A DNA stretch of 64,000 bases. Source: Clostridium gelidum (lineage in GTDB: Bacteria; Bacillota; Clostridia; Clostridiales; Clostridiaceae). The stretch is from NCBI RefSeq assembly GCF_019977655.1, contig NZ_AP024849.1, positions 1,063,001 to 1,127,000 on the forward strand. The letters run 5' to 3'. Shown here piece by piece: positions 43,359 through 53,278 of the stretch. Both the position numbers and the translations under genes were made by a program. The number at the start of each line of letters is the position of its first letter. Positions within the stretch are counted from its first letter, which is position 1. Below the pieces are notes generated by a model. It did not search any database. It saw only the letters and a program-made list of their open reading frames with translations, and was not told where the DNA came from.

Positions 43359-45344
43359 TTGAAAAAAGAAAAGTCTTTACAGGTTAGAGCTATTTTTATC
43401 ATTTCATTTATTTTTCTTACTCTTATCAGCATGGTAACATACATAGAATATTCAAAATCAAAAAAAATAATTATGTCTTCAATGGAGAGTTCTGGAAAAC
43501 AAACAGTTACAATTCATGCGCAAAAATTATCTTCATGGGTTAAATCTAGATTATCTCAGGTAGAAGTAATTGCAAACACTCAATTGGTATCAAGTCTGAA
43601 TTATAGTGAAATAATGCCTTATTTTGAAAGAGAACAAAAAAATTATGATGGAGTTTTTAATAGCCTTGGAATATCTGGTGGAGATGGAAAGTTAACTATG
43701 CAAAATAATGTAGTTATTGATATAAGTACAGAAGGTACATTCCCACAAGTTATGCAAGGAAAAAAGATTATATCAAATCCCTTTGCAGATAAACAAAATC
43801 CTTCAGATTTGATAATATCTATGGAGTGCCCTGTAAGGGATACAAAAGATAATAAAGTTGTTGGGGTTGTAAGCGGAGCTTGTCTTGTTTCTACAGTTTT
43901 TAAAGAAAATACAGATTTTCATATTGGCGAGACAGATAAAGTTTATTTATTAGGTAAGGATGGTACTGTTTTATTCCATCAAGATGATACATCTAATAAT
44001 GAAAGCAATTTTTTACAAAGCTCTAATAAGGAATTTTCAGGTTTAGTTCAAGATGCACTTTCTAAGGATAGTTTTTTGGGAGAATTTAAAGATAATAATG
44101 AAACAAAAATGTTATTTTCTTCTCGTGTTGAAGGAACAGATTGGTACATGTTTCTTGAAGTTCCTACAAAAGAATATACTTCTAGTTTAAATTCATTGCT
44201 TTACGCAACAGTCATTGTTTCTGCCATAGCAATAATATTTCTAATAGTATTGCTAACTATTTTACTAAGAAATTTCTTTAATAGGCTTTTAAAAATATCT
44301 TTAATTGCAGAAGAGGTAGCAGAAGGAAACCTGATTAGTTCACTTCCAGAATCTTCAGATGAGTTAGGTAGAATTAATATTACATTTAATAAGATGATAA
44401 ATAACTTGAAAAATATAATAATGAAAATAAAAGATGTTTCAGAGGTTGTTGTTGAATCCTCTAATAGTTATAAAAATGTTAGTTTAGAAGTAGTTGAAGG
44501 TGGAAAAGACATTAAGCAATCAATTGAAAATCTAACTGTAGGAGCAAAAAATACAGCAGAAGAAATACAAAAAATTACTATATCTATAAATGATATGGAA
44601 AGTAAATCAAAGGAATTAGTAGAGATAAGTGCTAATATCGATACAAGAATAGCTGAAACAAAGGATAAGACTTTAACTGGTTCAAAAAATTTAGATTCTA
44701 CAGTGAAATTATTATATAAGATGAAGGAAAGTGTAAACCTTTCATCAGGTGTTATAACTGAACTTTCAGAAAAATCTAAAACTATTGCAAATATAACAAC
44801 AACTATATCTACTATATCAGAGCAAACTAATCTTTTGGCATTGAATGCAAGTATTGAGGCGGCTAGAGCAGGAGAACATGGGAAAGGTTTTTCGGTAGTT
44901 GCAGAAGAGGTTAGAAAATTAGCTGAACAATCTTCAGATTCTACACAAGGTATTTCAACAGAGATACAACAAATTCAACAGCAAATAGAAAATGCTGTAA
45001 TAGCAATGAAGGATAGTATTAATTATGTTGGCTTAGGTACAAGCTCTATTGATGGCATTTCAACCATATTTGCCGGAATTGAAGACGCGATTGAAAATAT
45101 TAAAGCTATGAGTTTAAATATATCTGAGATTGCAAAGGTATTATTAAAAGAAAATAAAAAAATCAATGAAGCAGTTTCAAATACATCAGCTATAAGTGAG
45201 GAATCCGTTGCAAGTACTATATGCTTTGAAGATATGGTTAATAAGCAAGGAGATATATTCTCAAATCTTAAAGAAGCATCAGGGCATTTAGATGAGATTT
45301 CAGCATCTTTATCAAGTGAAATTTCTAAGTTTAGAATTAATTGA
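43359..45344 (+). CDS. Methyl-accepting chemotaxis protein with Cache sensor
   Basis: 661-residue chemoreceptor. Membrane helix at about 9-29, extracellular dCache-like sensor (about 35-275, with AQKLSSWVKSRLSQVEVIAN and GKDGTVLFHQDD), second helix (about 282-305), HAMP (LLKISLIAEEVAEGNLIS) and a signalling domain with hairpin tip QTNLLALNASIEAARAGEHG. It differs clearly from the receptor at 13295 in its sensor, so it should detect a different ligand. Start behind AAGGGGG. A fragment of another receptor follows at 45369. Confidence 0.93.
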   Translation: MKKEKSLQVRAIFIISFIFLTLISMVTYIEYSKSKKIIMSSMESSGKQTVTIHAQKLSSWVKSRLSQVEVIANTQLVSSLNYSEIMPYFEREQKNYDGVFNSLGISGGDGKLTMQNNVVIDISTEGTFPQVMQGKKIISNPFADKQNPSDLIISMECPVRDTKDNKVVGVVSGACLVSTVFKENTDFHIGETDKVYLLGKDGTVLFHQDDTSNNESNFLQSSNKEFSGLVQDALSKDSFLGEFKDNNETKMLFSSRVEGTDWYMFLEVPTKEYTSSLNSLLYATVIVSAIAIIFLIVLLTILLRNFFNRLLKISLIAEEVAEGNLISSLPESSDELGRINITFNKMINNLKNIIMKIKDVSEVVVESSNSYKNVSLEVVEGGKDIKQSIENLTVGAKNTAEEIQKITISINDMESKSKELVEISANIDTRIAETKDKTLTGSKNLDSTVKLLYKMKESVNLSSGVITELSEKSKTIANITTTISTISEQTNLLALNASIEAARAGEHGKGFSVVAEEVRKLAEQSSDSTQGISTEIQQIQQQIENAVIAMKDSINYVGLGTSSIDGISTIFAGIEDAIENIKAMSLNISEIAKVLLKENKKINEAVSNTSAISEESVASTICFEDMVNKQGDIFSNLKEASGHLDEISASLSSEISKFRIN

Positions 45345-45368
45345 AGCCTATCCAAGGACATATTTTAA

Positions 45369-45460
45369 GTAAATGTACTTTCAGAATCTATAATGAGTAT
45401 AACATCACAAACAAATCTTCTTGCACTAAATGCTGCAATTGTGCGAGTCGAGTTTCACCT
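45369..45460 (+). pseudogene. Chemoreceptor signalling-tip remnant
   Basis: About 30 codons reading VLSESIMSITSQTNLLALNAAI, the universal chemoreceptor hairpin tip, after which the expected EAARAGE is replaced by unrelated VRVEFHLRINKK. A stop codon lies directly upstream and there is no ribosome binding site. It shows that a second receptor gene once stood here or recombined with its neighbour. Confidence 0.75.
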
Positions 45461-45475
45461 AAGAATAAATAAGAA

Positions 45476-45530
45476 GGGACTGTTCCAAAATAGAAATATT
45501 ATTTCTATTTTGAATAGTTCACTTTTTTAT
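45476..45530 (+). terminator. Terminator after the chemoreceptor region
   Basis: CAAAATAGAAAT and ATTTCTATTTTG form a 12-bp stem around ATT, extended by imperfect pairing of GGACTGTTC with GAATAGTTC, then ACTTTTTTAT. Confidence 0.8.
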
Positions 45531-45564
45531 ATAATGGTATTTATTACTATGGAGGTATATAATA

Positions 45565-46170
45565 ATGATTATTGAAAGCACTAATTTAGAGAATTACATA
45601 AAAAAGTCAGAAGTAATTGACTATGATAATAAATTGATTGTAGATAAGTGTCTTGAATTGACGAAAGATACTAATAATGAAATTGAATTAATTAAAAAAA
45701 TATATGAATTTGTAAGAGATGAGATTAGTCATTCTGGTGACATAAATGCAGAAGAAGTGACATGTTTAGCTTCAGAAGTTTTAAGTTTTGGACATGGTAT
45801 TTGTTGTGCGAAATCTCATCTATTAGCAGCCATGCTAAGGTTTTTTGCAATACCTACTGGATTTTGTTATCAGATACTTTGTTCAAGGGAAAATAAAAAA
45901 GTAGTACACGGATTAAATTCAGTATATTTGAGTAATTTAAATAAGTGGATAAGACTAGATGCTAGGGGAAATAAGGTAGGGGTAAATGCACAGTTTTCCA
46001 TAGAAGAAGAAAAACTTGCTTGGCCAATAAGGAAAGAGCTTGAAGAAAGAGATATTGAAACAATATTTAAGGAACCTAATAAAAAGGTTATAGAAGTGTT
46101 GAGGAAATATGAAGACAGAAAAGAATTTAAGAAACATTATCAACCAGATTTGCAAGATATATTTAATTAA
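45565..46170 (+). CDS. Transglutaminase-like (papain-fold) protein
   Basis: 201 residues with the transglutaminase-like core. The catalytic cysteine is in HGICCAKSHLLAAMLR (about 75-90), the histidine in KKVVHGLNSVYL and the aspartate in WIRLDARGN. The family covers proteases and peptide-modifying enzymes; the substrate is unknown. It is soluble with no signal peptide. GGAGG lies at good spacing before the ATG. It is separated from the chemoreceptor region by a terminator and is 62 bases upstream of the debranching enzyme gene. Confidence 0.8.
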   Translation: MIIESTNLENYIKKSEVIDYDNKLIVDKCLELTKDTNNEIELIKKIYEFVRDEISHSGDINAEEVTCLASEVLSFGHGICCAKSHLLAAMLRFFAIPTGFCYQILCSRENKKVVHGLNSVYLSNLNKWIRLDARGNKVGVNAQFSIEEEKLAWPIRKELEERDIETIFKEPNKKVIEVLRKYEDRKEFKKHYQPDLQDIFN

Positions 46171-46232
46171 GAAGGCTTTGCATATATATAAATTAAACTA
46201 TAATTATATATAAACAGAAAGGAAAATGCATA

Positions 46233-48428
46233 ATGGATTCTCATATGTTTTCACGAAACAAAGATGAAAAAATACACATAGAGGTATTAAAAGATAAGGC
46301 GAATTTTCAAGATTTTGCAGAAACTTCTAGCAAAAATCTAATACCTATTGATGAATGCAATGGATTTAAAATTCGACCTGGATTCTATCTTGTTAATGGA
46401 ACGGTGGTTATTCCAGGCGGTGTTAGTTTTACTGTTCATTCGCAAAATGCAACTTCATGCAAATTAGTTCTATTTAAACGGAAAGAATGTGAACCTTATG
46501 CTATTATTCCATTTCCAGAGAATTATAAAATCGGAGATGTGTACTCAATGATTGTGTTTGACTTGGATATTGGGGAATTTGAATATGCCTATAGTGTAGA
46601 TGGACCATACAAACCAGAAAAGGGTTTGATTTTTGATAATAAAAAATATCTTCTTGATCCTTATGCGAAGGCAGTTGCTGGGCAGAGTGTGTGGGGATTA
46701 AAACCAAAATCTGGCTATGAATATAGGTCACGAGTAGTTACAAATGATTTTGATTGGGGGAACAGTAAGCAGGTCTTGATTCCAATGGAGGAATTAATTA
46801 TTTATGAGTTACATGTACGTGGATTTACAAAACACCAATCATCAGGTGTTAATTATTCTGGTACTTTTTCAGGATTAGCTGAAAAAATTCCGTATTTAAA
46901 GGAACTTGGGATTAATGCGGTTGAGCTTATGCCAATTTTCGAATTTGATGAGATGCGAGATGAACGGATTGTTGATGACAAAATATTACTGGATTATTGG
47001 GGATACAATTCTGTGAGTTTTTTTGCGCCTAATACTAGTTATACTGCTCAAATCGAGTACAATAGGGAGGGTGATGAGTTAAAGTCATTGATTAAGAATT
47101 TCCACGAGAATGGAATAGAGGTAATTCTTGATGTTGTATTTAATCATACGGCTGAAGGTGATGAGCATGGTCCATACATATCTTTTAAAGGTTTTGATAA
47201 TAATGTATATTATATGCTTACACCAAATGGAAAATACTACAATTTCAGCGGGTGTGGTAACACTATCAACTGTAATCATCCAGTTGTACAAAAAATGATA
47301 TTGGATTGTATCCGCTATTGGGTGACTGAATATAGGGTAGATGGTTTCAGATTTGATCTTGCTTCAATTCTTGGACGTAATGAAGATGGTTCACCAATGA
47401 ACAAGCCACCTTTGCTTAAAAATCTAGCCTTTGATCCAATTCTTTCTAAGGTTAAACTAATTGCTGAAGCATGGGATGCAGGTGGTCTGTATCAAGTAGG
47501 TAATTTTCCATCGTGGAAACGATGGTCTGAATGGAATGGTAAGTATCGAGATGATATTCGTAAGTTCTTGAAAGGAGATTCGGGATTAGCTCAAGTAGTA
47601 GCTGAACGAATTGCAGGTTCCCATGATTTGTACAATGTAGATAGCAGAGGAGAAAATGCATCGGTGAATTTTATTACTTGCCATGATGGATTCACTTTGT
47701 ATGATTTATATTCTTACGACAGTAAACATAATGAAGCCAATGGTTGGAATAATACAGATGGTGAAAATAGTAACAATAGTTGGAACTGTGGTGCTGAGGG
47801 GGAGACTGATAATGAAAGCATCCTTAAACTACGTACAAAGATGATTAAAAATGCATGTGCTGTTCTTTTGGCAAGTCAAGGCACGCCAATGTTTTTAGCT
47901 GGAGATGAATTCGGGAATACACAAATGGGAAACAATAATCCATATTGCCAAGATAATGAAGTTTCATGGCTTGATTGGACTTTGTTAGACAAGAATAAAG
48001 AGATATTCAGATTTTTTAAGAATATGATAAAGTTTAGGAAAAGTCATCCTGTACTTAGAGATAAAATAGAACCAGCAAAATGTGGATTACCTCATGTTAG
48101 CAAACATGGAAATGAACCCTGGTATTTGGATCCATCAAATGAAACAAGGGTACTTGGGGTTATGTTTGCAGGCTGGAATAAAGAAGCGAATGAAGATGAT
48201 ATAGTATATATTGCTGTAAACACACACTGGGAAAAGCAATGTGTGAAACTGCCAGATCTGCCTATAGAGCTAGAATGGAATATTGCAGTAAATACTGCTA
48301 TGCCGGAAGGACATGAATTTAATGATTCTATTAATAAGATGCTTCAAATTGGGACAAGACTTGAATTAGAGCCAAGGTCTGTAGTAATTCTATTGGGTAT
48401 AAGGAAAGAAAAAGGACTGAGAAAGTAA
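46233..48428 (+). CDS. glgX: Glycogen debranching enzyme (GlgX/isoamylase type, GH13)
   Basis: 731 residues. An N-terminal CBM48-like domain (about 45-170) precedes the GH13 barrel. Catalytic residues are visible: nucleophile aspartate in DGFRFDLASILGR, acid glutamate in LIAEAWDAGG, and the transition-state histidine/aspartate in ITCHDGFTLYDLYSY. ELHVRGFTKH and EVILDVVFNHTAEG are further family motifs. It hydrolyses alpha-1,6 branch points in glycogen or granulose. The sequence follows GlgX/TreX more than pullulanase (no YNWGYDP motif), though pullulanase activity cannot be excluded. AAAGGAAA precedes the ATG. Confidence 0.88.
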   Translation: MDSHMFSRNKDEKIHIEVLKDKANFQDFAETSSKNLIPIDECNGFKIRPGFYLVNGTVVIPGGVSFTVHSQNATSCKLVLFKRKECEPYAIIPFPENYKIGDVYSMIVFDLDIGEFEYAYSVDGPYKPEKGLIFDNKKYLLDPYAKAVAGQSVWGLKPKSGYEYRSRVVTNDFDWGNSKQVLIPMEELIIYELHVRGFTKHQSSGVNYSGTFSGLAEKIPYLKELGINAVELMPIFEFDEMRDERIVDDKILLDYWGYNSVSFFAPNTSYTAQIEYNREGDELKSLIKNFHENGIEVILDVVFNHTAEGDEHGPYISFKGFDNNVYYMLTPNGKYYNFSGCGNTINCNHPVVQKMILDCIRYWVTEYRVDGFRFDLASILGRNEDGSPMNKPPLLKNLAFDPILSKVKLIAEAWDAGGLYQVGNFPSWKRWSEWNGKYRDDIRKFLKGDSGLAQVVAERIAGSHDLYNVDSRGENASVNFITCHDGFTLYDLYSYDSKHNEANGWNNTDGENSNNSWNCGAEGETDNESILKLRTKMIKNACAVLLASQGTPMFLAGDEFGNTQMGNNNPYCQDNEVSWLDWTLLDKNKEIFRFFKNMIKFRKSHPVLRDKIEPAKCGLPHVSKHGNEPWYLDPSNETRVLGVMFAGWNKEANEDDIVYIAVNTHWEKQCVKLPDLPIELEWNIAVNTAMPEGHEFNDSINKMLQIGTRLELEPRSVVILLGIRKEKGLRK

Positions 48429-48450
48429 ACAATAATTTTAAAAAGTAAAA

Positions 48451-48497
48451 GTATTAGCAATGAATGGAGAAATAACTTCTGTTGATTGCTTTTTTAG
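48451..48497 (+). terminator. Terminator after glgX
   Basis: AGCAAT near 48456 and ATTGCT near 48485 with an inner AGAAATAACTTCT stem, followed by T6. An imperfect but well-placed terminator. Confidence 0.5.
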
Positions 48498-48571
48498 ACT
48501 AAAATAATTGTTCGTAAACGTAATATGTGTAAAGATAAAATAATTATTATACAAAAGTCTTCAATAATATA

Positions 48572-48624
48572 TTGAATATATATTTAAGGGAGAACATAAT
48601 AAGATAAATTGACCTGATGGTCAA
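48572..48624 (+). promoter_or_regulatory. Promoter with palindromic operator upstream of an ABC exporter
   Basis: TTGAAT (48572) and CATAAT (48595) are 17 bases apart. Directly downstream, over the expected transcription start, TTGACC-TGAT-GGTCAA (48609-48624) is a perfect 6-bp inverted repeat, the kind of site bound by TetR/AcrR-family repressors of exporters. No regulator gene is adjacent. The coding start at 48649 follows a GGAGGG. Confidence 0.55.
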
Positions 48625-48648
48625 AACCATAGTATGGAGGGATTTTAA

Positions 48649-49356
48649 GTGAAAGATCCTATTGTTATAGTTAAAGATGTTACAAAAGAATACACCATGG
48701 GGGAGATAAAAGTTAAGGCGTCTGATAAGATGAGCTTTGAAATTCTTGAAGGTGAATTTGTTGTGGTACTAGGACCAAGTGGTTCAGGCAAAAGTACTGT
48801 GTTAAATATGATTGGTGGAATGGACAGGCCTACATATGGGGAAGTACTTGTAGAAGGAAAAAATATAACTAAGTATTCCGACAATGAACTTACTATGTAT
48901 AGACGAAAAAAAATAGGTTTTGTATTTCAATTCTATAATTTAATGTCAAATCTTACAGCACTTGAAAATGTTGAATTGGTAAGATCTCTTAGTAATAATC
49001 CTTTAAAATCAGAGGATATTATGAAAGAAGTTGGACTAAGTGAAAGAACATCAAATTTTCCAGCACAACTTTCAGGAGGAGAGCAGCAAAGAGTAGCAAT
49101 AGCAAGAGCATTAGTCAAAAATCCATTACTGCTTTTATGTGATGAACCAACAGGAGCTTTGGATTATAACACAGGAAGGTTGATTTTAAAGCTACTTTAC
49201 GATATTAATAAAAATACCAATAAGACAATAATAGTTATTACACACAATGCAGCTATTGCAGCTATGGCAGATAGGGTTATTAGAGTAAGAAGTGGCGCTG
49301 TTGAAGCTATAACTATTAATGAAAATCCTGAGACACCTGAAAGGATTGAATGGTAA
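48649..49356 (+). CDS. MacB/LolD-type ABC transporter ATP-binding protein
   Basis: 235 residues with Walker A GPSGSGKST, Q-loop FVFQFYNL, signature LSGGEQQR, Walker B LLLCDEPTGALD and switch histidine VITHN. EPTGALD is typical of the MacB/LolD/YknY group that works with FtsX-like permeases. GTG start behind GGAGGG. The permease gene overlaps its stop by one base and a membrane-fusion protein gene follows, making a three-part export system of the YknXYZ type, probably under the palindromic operator upstream. Confidence 0.9.
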   Translation: MKDPIVIVKDVTKEYTMGEIKVKASDKMSFEILEGEFVVVLGPSGSGKSTVLNMIGGMDRPTYGEVLVEGKNITKYSDNELTMYRRKKIGFVFQFYNLMSNLTALENVELVRSLSNNPLKSEDIMKEVGLSERTSNFPAQLSGGEQQRVAIARALVKNPLLLLCDEPTGALDYNTGRLILKLLYDINKNTNKTIIVITHNAAIAAMADRVIRVRSGAVEAITINENPETPERIEW

Positions 49357-51719
49357 TGAATATTTTATTCAGGAATTTATTAAGAGATATAAAAAAATCA
49401 AAGGGACAGTTTATTTCTATCTTAATAATTGTGGTTTTAGGTGTTACATTTTATACAGCAATAAATTCTGCATTTAAAAACCTTTCTAATTCAAGTAGTG
49501 AATATTATAGCGAGTATAGATTAGCAGATATTTGGGTGGATCTGTATAGTGCACCAATGGGTATAAAAGAAAAAGTTGACAGTATACCTAATGTAAAAAC
49601 AGCAACAGGTAGAATTATTAAGGATGCTAGTATAAATATTTTAGAAGAAAATGCAACTTTAAGGTTTATAACTCTTCCTGATATAAAAAAAGATATAGTA
49701 AATGATGTTGTAATAAAATCGGGAAGATATTTTTCAGAAGATGATAGTAATCAATGTCTTTTAGATGAGGATTTCTTTAAGGCAAATAACTTGAATTTAG
49801 GAGAATATATTTATCCAATTATAAGTGGGAATAAGGTTAAGCTTAAGATTGTTGGGTGTGTTAAAAGTCCTGAGTTTGTATACACCTTAAAAGATGCAAG
49901 TGAGATCATGGCGGATAATAAGAGATTTGGAATAATATACATAAAACAATCTTTTGGAGAAGCAATTTTTGATTTTAAGGGTTCTATAAATAATTTATCA
50001 ATTCAAATTTCTAATGGTAGTGATGTAAAGACTGTGAAAGATGATGTGAAAAAGGCTTTGAAAAATTATGGTGTAAAGAATGTTATTGATAGAGAAGAAC
50101 AGACAAGCAGTAAAATGATTAGCGAAAAAATAAAAGGATTGAAATCTATGGGAGGTACATTTCCGGTAATATTTTTCATGGTTGCATCAGTTATTATATA
50201 TATTATGATGGGAAGAATGGTGGAAAGTCAAAGAACACAGATTGGAGTATTAAAGGCTGTAGGTTTTACTAATATGCAAGTATTAGCTTATTATATGAGT
50301 TATTCTGCAATGATTGCACTTATAGGTAGTTTTATAGGATCTATTCTTGGAACTTATATGGGAGCTAGCATGACAAAACTATATAATCAATATTTTAACT
50401 TACCTCTTGGAGGGATTAAAATTTATAGTGAGTTTGTAATTCCAGCATTCATATTAACACTATTTTTTTGTTTATTTGCAGGGTACCATTCTTGCAAAGC
50501 TATATTTAAAATAATGCCTAGCGAAGCTATGAGACAAAAATCACCTGAAAGTGGTAAAAAAATAGTTATTGAAAGAATAAACTTAATATGGATAAATATT
50601 AGTTATCTAGGAAAGATCATTGTACGAAATTTATTTAGATATAAAAAGAGGGCATTATTAACTTCACTTGGCGTTATATTTTCTTCAGCTATACTTTTGG
50701 TGGCTTTAAGCATGGGAGATTCAATGGACTTTATGATACAACAGCAGTATGGAAACATTCAGAATTATGATATTAAAGTAAAATTCTCTAAATTAATGAG
50801 TATAGAGGACTTAAATAATATTAAAAATATTACTCATATAAAAGAATTGGAACCAGTACTAGAAACAGGTGTGGAAATATCAAATGGATGGAAACATAAA
50901 GATGTTGGATTTACTGCACAAATAAAAGAACCACAAATGTATAAGGTTGAAGACAAGAGTGGTAATGCTATAAGTCTCCCGCAAAATGGGATACTTATAT
51001 CTGAGAAATTAGCAAATACCTTGGGCATAAAAGTGAATGACAGTGTGAATATAAAGTTTTATTTTCCAGGAAAAGAGAAAAAAGAAATGGTTGTTAAGGG
51101 GATTATAGTGCAGTACCTGGGCTTAAGTACTTACACATCTATGGATAATTTAAATAGCATACTAGGAGAAGGGACGATTGCAAGTTCAGCGGTACTAAAG
51201 CTGGATAATACTAATGCTGAAAATGAAGTTAAAGATAAGTTGAGAAATATGCCAAATGTGATGTCGGTGGATTCAAAAACAGATTCACTAAATGCTCTTT
51301 TAAAAACCATGGGAGCAATGCAAGCTTCTATTGGAGTGTATATTATGCTTGCTGGGATTCTTCTTATTGCTGTTTTATATAATATTGCAACTATTAACAT
51401 CTTTGAAAGGCAAAGAGAATTGGCAACTTTAAAGGTATTGGGATTTAGTAATAATGAAGTTAAAAAACTAATTTTTAATGAGAATTATATAATTGTTATA
51501 TTTGGAATGATTGTAGGTTTGCCATTTGGCAAATGGCTTGGAGCATCTCTTATGGCATCTAGCAGTACAGATGCTTATACTATTCCATATGTAGTGGAAT
51601 TTAAGACTTATATTATTGCAATAATTCTCACACTTCTTTTTACTGCAATTACTAATTTAACTTTAATGAGAAAAATTAAAGCTCTTGATATGATAGAAGT
51701 TTTAAAAAATAAAGAATAA
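49356..51719 (+). CDS. FtsX-like ABC transporter permease
   Basis: About 787 residues with two FtsX/MacB-type halves. Each half has a membrane helix followed by an extracellular domain and three helices: the first runs about 15-400, the second about 420-787, with core segments TQIGVLKAVGFTNMQVLAYY and RELATLKVLGFSNNEVKKLI. The duplicated form resembles permeases for peptides, antibiotics or lipids. The ATG at 49350 is too close to the AAAGGA site, so I favour the ATG at 49356, which overlaps the ATPase stop codon. The substrate is unknown. Confidence 0.88.
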   Translation: MNILFRNLLRDIKKSKGQFISILIIVVLGVTFYTAINSAFKNLSNSSSEYYSEYRLADIWVDLYSAPMGIKEKVDSIPNVKTATGRIIKDASINILEENATLRFITLPDIKKDIVNDVVIKSGRYFSEDDSNQCLLDEDFFKANNLNLGEYIYPIISGNKVKLKIVGCVKSPEFVYTLKDASEIMADNKRFGIIYIKQSFGEAIFDFKGSINNLSIQISNGSDVKTVKDDVKKALKNYGVKNVIDREEQTSSKMISEKIKGLKSMGGTFPVIFFMVASVIIYIMMGRMVESQRTQIGVLKAVGFTNMQVLAYYMSYSAMIALIGSFIGSILGTYMGASMTKLYNQYFNLPLGGIKIYSEFVIPAFILTLFFCLFAGYHSCKAIFKIMPSEAMRQKSPESGKKIVIERINLIWINISYLGKIIVRNLFRYKKRALLTSLGVIFSSAILLVALSMGDSMDFMIQQQYGNIQNYDIKVKFSKLMSIEDLNNIKNITHIKELEPVLETGVEISNGWKHKDVGFTAQIKEPQMYKVEDKSGNAISLPQNGILISEKLANTLGIKVNDSVNIKFYFPGKEKKEMVVKGIIVQYLGLSTYTSMDNLNSILGEGTIASSAVLKLDNTNAENEVKDKLRNMPNVMSVDSKTDSLNALLKTMGAMQASIGVYIMLAGILLIAVLYNIATINIFERQRELATLKVLGFSNNEVKKLIFNENYIIVIFGMIVGLPFGKWLGASLMASSSTDAYTIPYVVEFKTYIIAIILTLLFTAITNLTLMRKIKALDMIEVLKNKE

Positions 51720-51724
51720 TTGAG

Positions 51725-51847
51725 TCAGTTAAGAATTAAAAATTGAGAGTTAGGAAACAAATTTTTTTGAAATTTTTAAAAATATAATATTTGTAATATA
51801 AATTCCAAAGGAATTTCATCAATAACTCATAACTCATAACTGATTTA
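51725..51847. repeat. Second type of palindromic repeat
   Basis: CAGTTAAGAATTAAAAATTG then AGAGTTA at the left is complementary, with differences, to ATAACTCATAACTCATAACTG at the right. A small ATTCC/GGAAT hairpin lies inside, and the right end holds a tandem ATAACTC duplication. It fills the permease-HlyD gap. It is distinct from the dispersed family with the AACAAGTC core. Confidence 0.5.
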
Positions 51848-51865
51848 AAGGGGAGATGAGTGTAA

Positions 51866-53101
51866 ATGAAAAAGAAAAGAATATATTGGGCAATAACCAT
51901 AATAATATTATGTATAGTAAGTGGGTTAATATATGTAAAGATGCAAGGGGGACAAGCAGTAGAAACTACAGTTACAGAAAAAGGTGAGATAAAACAATAT
52001 ATTGAAGATATAGCTGTAGTTAAAAGTAATAAAAGACAAACTGTTTATATTGAAGGTGCAGGAAAGATAAATAACATAGAGGTCAATGTAGGTGATTACG
52101 TAAAAAAAGGTGACGTATTATTGACAATGGATAAACAAGATTTAGAGTTAAAACTTAAGGATGCTACTGCGAAAATTGAAGCAGCTAAAGCTCAGCTTGC
52201 AAGTACTGATAGTTCTAATTATGTAAATAAGATTGAAATTGCACAAGCAGCTGTAGACAGCGCTAAGGTTAATTATGAATCTATAACAAGAGATTTAAAT
52301 AATGCAAAGACGCTTTTCGAGTCTGATGCTATAAGTCAGCAAGAACTTAATAAAGCAGAGGATGCATATAAAACTGCTGAAGTAACTTTAAAGTCTGCAA
52401 ATCTTCAAGTGGAGGACGCTAAAGATGGAGCACCTGATTATTTGAAAGATGGATATATGGCTGTAATTGAACAAGCTGTAATTCTTAGAGATTCTGTAAT
52501 GAGAGAAATTGAAAAACAACAAGTTCTAGCATCAATTGATGGAATTATTCTTGAAAAGCTTGTAGATGAAAATTCAATGGGAGTGACAGGTACAGTAGCA
52601 TTTTTAATAGGAGATATTAAAAGCTTAGAATTAGAAGGAAATATATTATCTGATGATATTTATAAAGTTCAAATAGGTAATGAAGTTGAAGTAAGTGGAA
52701 AAGCAATGGGAGATTTAAGTGTAGAAGGTAAAATTATAAAAATAGCACCAGAAGCAAAAAATATAACATCTTCTTTAGGCGTGAATCAAAAGAGAGTACC
52801 AGTAACTATTCAAATAAATGGTGAAACAAGTTTGTTAAGACCAGGTTATGATTTGGATATTAAAATTATTACTCAAGTTAAAAGTGATACTTTAGTTATA
52901 CCAGATAGTGCGGTGTTCGACTATAAGGGGAGCTCTTGTGTATTTATTGTAGACAGTGGGAAAGCTGTCATAAGGGAAATAAAAAAGGGTATAGAAAGTG
53001 AAAAAACAATAGAGGTTTTAGAGGGTTTAAAAGAAGGGGAGAAAATATTGATAAAGCCTGATAATAATATAAAAGAGGGAATGAAGATTAAGCTTGGATG
53101 A
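51866..53101 (+). CDS. HlyD/MacA-like membrane fusion protein
   Basis: 411 residues. One N-terminal membrane helix (about 5-23), a biotinyl-lipoyl-like domain (EGAGKINNIEVNVGDYVKKG...DVLLTMD), a coiled-coil hairpin (about 90-190: LKLKDATAKIEAAKAQLAS, KTAEVTLKSANLQVEDAKD), a second lipoyl half and beta-barrel domains. It is the adaptor that works with the FtsX-like permease and ATPase upstream, as YknX does in Bacillus. GGGGAGATGAG precedes the ATG. Predicted extracytoplasmic with an N-terminal anchor. Confidence 0.88.
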   Translation: MKKKRIYWAITIIILCIVSGLIYVKMQGGQAVETTVTEKGEIKQYIEDIAVVKSNKRQTVYIEGAGKINNIEVNVGDYVKKGDVLLTMDKQDLELKLKDATAKIEAAKAQLASTDSSNYVNKIEIAQAAVDSAKVNYESITRDLNNAKTLFESDAISQQELNKAEDAYKTAEVTLKSANLQVEDAKDGAPDYLKDGYMAVIEQAVILRDSVMREIEKQQVLASIDGIILEKLVDENSMGVTGTVAFLIGDIKSLELEGNILSDDIYKVQIGNEVEVSGKAMGDLSVEGKIIKIAPEAKNITSSLGVNQKRVPVTIQINGETSLLRPGYDLDIKIITQVKSDTLVIPDSAVFDYKGSSCVFIVDSGKAVIREIKKGIESEKTIEVLEGLKEGEKILIKPDNNIKEGMKIKLG

Positions 53102-53220
53102 AAGTACAAAACCAGAGCATGTGGATGATAATATTGATTATATAACTAAAATGTATGACAGTATAAAATAAATTCCAAAAATTAAAATAATATATGGTAG
53201 GATGTTTCTATCAAAAAAGG

Positions 53221-53278
53221 GAACTCTATTGTTTAGTTTACTAGAGAATATCATGTAAAACTAAATATAGAGTTTTAT
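53221..53278 (+). terminator. Terminator of the ABC exporter operon
   Basis: AACTCTATTGTTTAGTTT pairs with AAACTAAATATAGAGTT across a 20-base loop and is followed by TTATTT. Confidence 0.75.

Noticed and set aside
46233..48428. Type I pullulanase
   Set aside because: The YNWGYDP motif of type I pullulanases is absent and the catalytic contexts follow GlgX/isoamylase, although activity on pullulan cannot be excluded.
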